DNA of 26,213 nt. It comes from Actinomycetes bacterium. GTDB taxonomy: Bacteria > Actinomycetota > Actinomycetes > S36-B12 > GCA-2699445. Made by a program: the position numbers and the translations under genes. Below, one piece after another: positions 23,628 through 26,213 of this stretch. How positions within the stretch are numbered: position 1 is the first letter of the stretch; each line of letters begins with the position of its first letter. The stretch covers positions 1 through 26,213 of the forward strand of contig JAHZKU010000209.1 in assembly GCA_022600255.1 (NCBI GenBank), in the 5' to 3' direction. The notes beneath the pieces were generated by a model. That model was not told the origin of the DNA and searched no databases. It was given only the letters and a program-made list of their open reading frames with translations.

Positions 23628-23923
23628 CTTTGCGGCCCCATCTCCGGAAATCAGTTCTCAATAGCCTCTCACGCGCACACCAACGCCGTACAGACGCATC
23701 AAAGAGTAGCCCGAGACACCCTATTTGTGTCCTCGACGAAGATGACCAAGATGTCACTTGTTGCGGGACGGACACCAGCAACGTGCAATAACACCGCGTC
23801 TCAGGTTGTGACAGACTGTCGGGCAGTGTTGCCAGCACCGGCATTACTCGATCGGCAGCAACCACACCAACGGCCGCGCAGTCGCTGCAGTCCCACGCGG
23901 TTCGGAGACGATACGGAGAATCT
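23628..23923. promoter_or_regulatory. Divergent regulatory region, sulfatase / alcohol dehydrogenase, with two dyads
   Basis: This 296-bp gap holds no supported gene. It contains GACAC-N7-GTGTC (23715-23719 and 23727-23731) and GACAG-A-CTGTC (23810-23820), both perfect inverted repeats of operator type. GGAG (23915-23918) is the Shine-Dalgarno of the dehydrogenase. A shared regulator for the two divergent genes would fit, but no regulator gene is adjacent. Confidence 0.4.
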
Positions 23924-25240
23924 ATGTTCGGCCATCTCGCCAGCACATCCAAAGAGTTTGTCGCCACGGCGGCTGGCCTCGTGGACGACGCGAAGGACCT
24001 AGTTGCAGAAACTGCTGAACTGCTTGATTCAGGCCACCTCGTCGATGAGGCCAAGATCCGTGGGCTGCAGGTTGGTGCCATGATTAAGCCACCGCCTGTC
24101 CCCGAAACGCTGACAGGCCCATTGAGCTCGGCTCGACTGGGAGAACAGATCGTGGCCAGTGGGGCCAAGAAGGTCATGGTCGTCACGACCGCTGGCCTGA
24201 AGAGTCGCGGCACACTCGATCCGCTTCTGGATGCCTTGAGCACTGGCGGAGTCCAAAGTGTGATCTTTGAGGATGTGGTCCCCGACCCTGGCTTTGAAGT
24301 TGTGATGAGCGGGGTGGCGTTGTATCGAGAGAGCGGCGCACAGGCCGTGGTCGCGATTGGGGGCGGCTCGGCTATCGACGCTGCCAAAGCGATGGTGGCG
24401 TGCTACTCCAACAACAAAGAACCCAAAGAACTCGTGGGCATGTTGAAGGTCCGCAGACAGGATGTCCCGTTTTACGCCGTTCCCACCACGGCGGGCACCG
24501 GATCCGAGGTGACGGTCGCCGCAGTCGTGACCGACACCGAAAAGGGCGCCAAGTACGGCATTGTTTCGCTGAAGATCGTGCCGAGTGTCGTCGCACTCGA
24601 TCCAACCTTGATGGTGACGTTACCCCCAGCCATCACCGCGGCGACTGGACTGGATGCCCTCACCCATGCCGTGGAGTCGTTCGTCTCACCAATCGCGACC
24701 GGCGACTCTCGTCGCTTGTCGTTGAAAGCCGCCAAGACAATCACGGAGAAACTGCCGTTGGCGTATGTGGATGGCACAGACTTGGAGGTTCGGGAGGAGC
24801 TCGCCGTAGCCTCCATGGATGCAGGCTTGGCGTTCACGCGCGCGGGCGTCGGATATGTCCACGCCATTAGTCACCAACTCGGCGGTATGTATCACATGGT
24901 GCATGGCGAGGCCAACGCAATTCTGATGCCCCACGTCATGGAGTTCTACCTTCCCAAGGCCTCCAGCCAACTCGCTCAACTGGCAGTGGACGTGGGGGTG
25001 GCCGATCCTCAGGAAGACGAGGCTGTTGCCGCAGCAGCATTCATTCAGAAACTGCGAGACCTCAACCGCGAACTCGGAATCCCCACATACGCCGCACCAC
25101 TCCTAGCCAAGGACATCCCGGAAATCGCCAAGCGGGCGCTCGCCGAGGCCGATGGGTCCTACCCGGTTCCCCGCTACATGGACCAGCAGCAGTGCGAGGA
25201 ACTACTAGCCAAGATCCTGCCGCCCGAACCAAGCGCCTAA
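23924..25240 (+). CDS. Iron-containing (group III) alcohol dehydrogenase family protein
   Basis: A 438-aa NAD(P)-dependent dehydrogenase. The cofactor motif is AIGGGSAID (144-152), and PTTAGTGSEVT (187-197) is the phosphate/substrate loop. By analogy with FucO the metal ligands are Asp 244 and His 248 in TGLDALTHAVE and His 313 and His 327 in VHAISHQLGG...MVHGEAN. Typical members are about 385 aa; here a predicted amphipathic helical extension of about 50 residues, rich in Ala, Val and Asp/Glu, precedes the fold. It could oxidise an alcohol or reduce an aldehyde, but the substrate is not readable. The start is ATG 23924 with GGAG five nt upstream. Its TAA directly abuts the stop of the convergent glucokinase gene. 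Confidence 0.92.
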   Translation: MFGHLASTSKEFVATAAGLVDDAKDLVAETAELLDSGHLVDEAKIRGLQVGAMIKPPPVPETLTGPLSSARLGEQIVASGAKKVMVVTTAGLKSRGTLDPLLDALSTGGVQSVIFEDVVPDPGFEVVMSGVALYRESGAQAVVAIGGGSAIDAAKAMVACYSNNKEPKELVGMLKVRRQDVPFYAVPTTAGTGSEVTVAAVVTDTEKGAKYGIVSLKIVPSVVALDPTLMVTLPPAITAATGLDALTHAVESFVSPIATGDSRRLSLKAAKTITEKLPLAYVDGTDLEVREELAVASMDAGLAFTRAGVGYVHAISHQLGGMYHMVHGEANAILMPHVMEFYLPKASSQLAQLAVDVGVADPQEDEAVAAAAFIQKLRDLNRELGIPTYAAPLLAKDIPEIAKRALAEADGSYPVPRYMDQQQCEELLAKILPPEPSA

Positions 25241-26213
25241 CTAGTTCTTGGTCCCAGCCTTTTTCGCGGCTGTCTTCTTGGTGCTGGTCTTCTTTGCCGC
25301 CATGTTCTTGGTCGCTGGCTTCTTGGCAGTCGGCACGTCGGCGCTGGGGGTCGCCTTGCTGGGCGTCTTAACTGTTGGCGCGGGCCCGTGGTCGCGAGCT
25401 AGGTCTCCGGCCCCGATCATCCCTGCCAAGTTTCCCAAGGCCGCTGGCAGAATCTCGGTCATCGGACGCTGAGACCTAGCCAGCAGTTGGGCCGCGTATT
25501 CACGTTTCGTTGGCCCGAGGAGGAGATCGCCCGCTTCCACCACCCCTCCCCCGATCACGAAGGCGGCCGGATCTAGCAGGGTCGCCACTTCGACCATGCC
25601 CCGGGCCAACCAGGACCCCGTTACCTCGAACGCATCGATCGCCACAGGATCTCCCCGCCGGGCCCCTTCCGTGATGTGGAGTCCCTCGATCCCTTCAGGG
25701 GTGCCGTCGCCGAACGACATGAGGACCCCAGCATCGCCCCGCCGGTCGCTGGCGAGGTTTCGGGCCGTTCGAACCAACGCGTTGCCGGAGGCGTATTGCT
25801 CCCAACAGCCATGTCGGCCGCACCCGCACAAGCGGCCGTCCGGGACCAAACGCAGGTGCCCGAACTCCGCTCCGACCCCGCTGGCCCCGCGCTGCAGCGC
25901 GTCACCAAGGACAATGCCGCCGCCGATGCCGGTGCCAACTGTGACCATGACCAAGTCCGATCGTCCTGCGCCAGCACCGAAGCGGTACTCACCCCAAGCC
26001 GCAGCATTCGCGTCGTTCTCGACCACGGTGGGCAGTCCGACAGAGCGTTCCACTTGTTGCCGCAGTGGTTCCTCGACCCAGCCCAGGTTGGGTGCAAAAA
26101 TCACTCGAGACCGACTTTGGTCCACCAGTCCGGCTACCCCAATGCCGACGGCTTCTAGTTCATAGTTGGTCTGGAATTCTTCAACAAGCTCAACGATCAC
26201 TTCCAGCACAGCA
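25241..26213 (-). CDS. ROK-family glucokinase with Lys/Ala/Thr-rich C-terminal tail (N-terminus beyond window)
   Basis: At least 322 residues are present, and the frame stays open to the right edge. The N-terminal ATP-binding DxGGT segment is missing, so the gene is cut by the window and the GTG at 26209 is not the start. Visible are GIGVAGLVD, the catalytic VENDANAAAWGE (Asp about 66), TVGTGIGGGIV, EFGHLRL and the zinc motif CGCGRHGCWEQ (Cys 128, 130, 135). These are typical of actinobacterial glucokinase, which phosphorylates glucose with ATP. Odd feature: after about residue 275 of the fragment the protein continues in about 45 residues of low-complexity Lys/Thr/Ala/Pro with AAKK-type repeats, like histone H1 tails. 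This could bind nucleic acid, polyphosphate or acidic surfaces. Confidence 0.9.
   Translation of the reverse strand, partial: AVLEVIVELVEEFQTNYELEAVGIGVAGLVDQSRSRVIFAPNLGWVEEPLRQQVERSVGLPTVVENDANAAAWGEYRFGAGAGRSDLVMVTVGTGIGGGIVLGDALQRGASGVGAEFGHLRLVPDGRLCGCGRHGCWEQYASGNALVRTARNLASDRRGDAGVLMSFGDGTPEGIEGLHITEGARRGDPVAIDAFEVTGSWLARGMVEVATLLDPAAFVIGGGVVEAGDLLLGPTKREYAAQLLARSQRPMTEILPAALGNLAGMIGAGDLARDHGPAPTVKTPSKATPSADVPTAKKPATKNMAAKKTSTKKTAAKKAGTKN

Noticed and set aside
23924..24080. Microcompartment targeting peptide on the alcohol dehydrogenase
   Set aside because: No shell protein, aldehyde dehydrogenase or cofactor-recycling gene is present, so only the unusual extension itself is reported.
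1..26213. Mobile element, prophage, CRISPR array or defence island
   Set aside because: No transposase, integrase, phage structural gene, terminal repeat pair or spaced direct-repeat array was seen, and all genes look like chromosomal metabolic or envelope functions.

Overview
This 26.2 kb window reads as a compact, moderately high-GC stretch of actinobacterial (Actinomycetota) chromosome. Coding is dense and intergenic gaps are short. The gene families are typical of that phylum: class II DAHP synthase, a PASTA-type Ser/Thr kinase, an MptA/MptB-type mannosyltransferase, a two-subunit lycopene cyclase and a DesA3-type desaturase with its own reductase. I see no tRNA, rRNA, insertion sequence, phage gene or CRISPR array. 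The genus cannot be fixed by eye. A planktonic actinobacterium is one reasonable guess.

Layout. (1) 1-1884, minus strand: the N-terminal part of a CPA-type cation/proton antiporter, and metF. (2) 2002-7882: a carotenoid locus, crtE, crtI, an MptB-like GT-C mannosyltransferase and crtB on plus, then crtYc-crtYd on minus converging on crtB. These genes suffice for IPP/FPP to GGPP, phytoene, lycopene and a cyclised carotene. (3) 8023-10017, plus: a membrane Ser/Thr kinase with four PASTA repeats. (4) 10079-11968, minus: a secreted SGNH hydrolase with a PKD/Ig-like N-terminal module; its paralogue lies at 18389-20155. (5) 12176-15602, plus: a ferredoxin-reductase/2Fe-2S fusion translationally coupled to a membrane fatty-acyl desaturase, then a secreted CAP-domain protein. 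(6) 15599-18252, minus: plsC, aroG and ogt. (7) 20433-21780, plus: an alpha/beta-hydrolase and a small membrane protein. (8) 21828-23627, minus: a formylglycine-type sulfatase, divergent from (9) an iron-type alcohol dehydrogenase. (10) At the right edge, minus: a ROK-family glucokinase, truncated by the window, with a Lys-rich tail.

The order metF - polyprenyl synthase - mannosyltransferase - Ser/Thr kinase - class II DAHP synthase - PlsC-like acyltransferase matches, from memory, the Mycobacterium tuberculosis block Rv2172c-Rv2182c. Here crtI, crtB and crtYc/Yd sit inside that backbone, as do the lipid desaturation pair and the two PKD-SGNH paralogues. The shared theme is the envelope: isoprenoid pigment, mannosylated lipid, phospholipid acylation and desaturation, secreted hydrolases, and a kinase that senses the cell wall.

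Regulatory signals. Five genes (metF, crtE, the kinase, the reductase and aroG) have a TANNNT or GATAAT hexamer 5-7 nt before a GTG/ATG start, which suggests leaderless transcripts. There is a GC-rich hairpin with a GAGA loop in the crtB leader, and there are terminator-like hairpins after both SGNH genes. Perfect operator-like palindromes lie at 12066-12080 and 14602-14613. I found no obviously new multi-gene defence or mobile system. The most distinctive items are the PKD-SGNH pair, the interleaved carotenoid/envelope locus, the crtB-leader hairpin and the tailed glucokinase.
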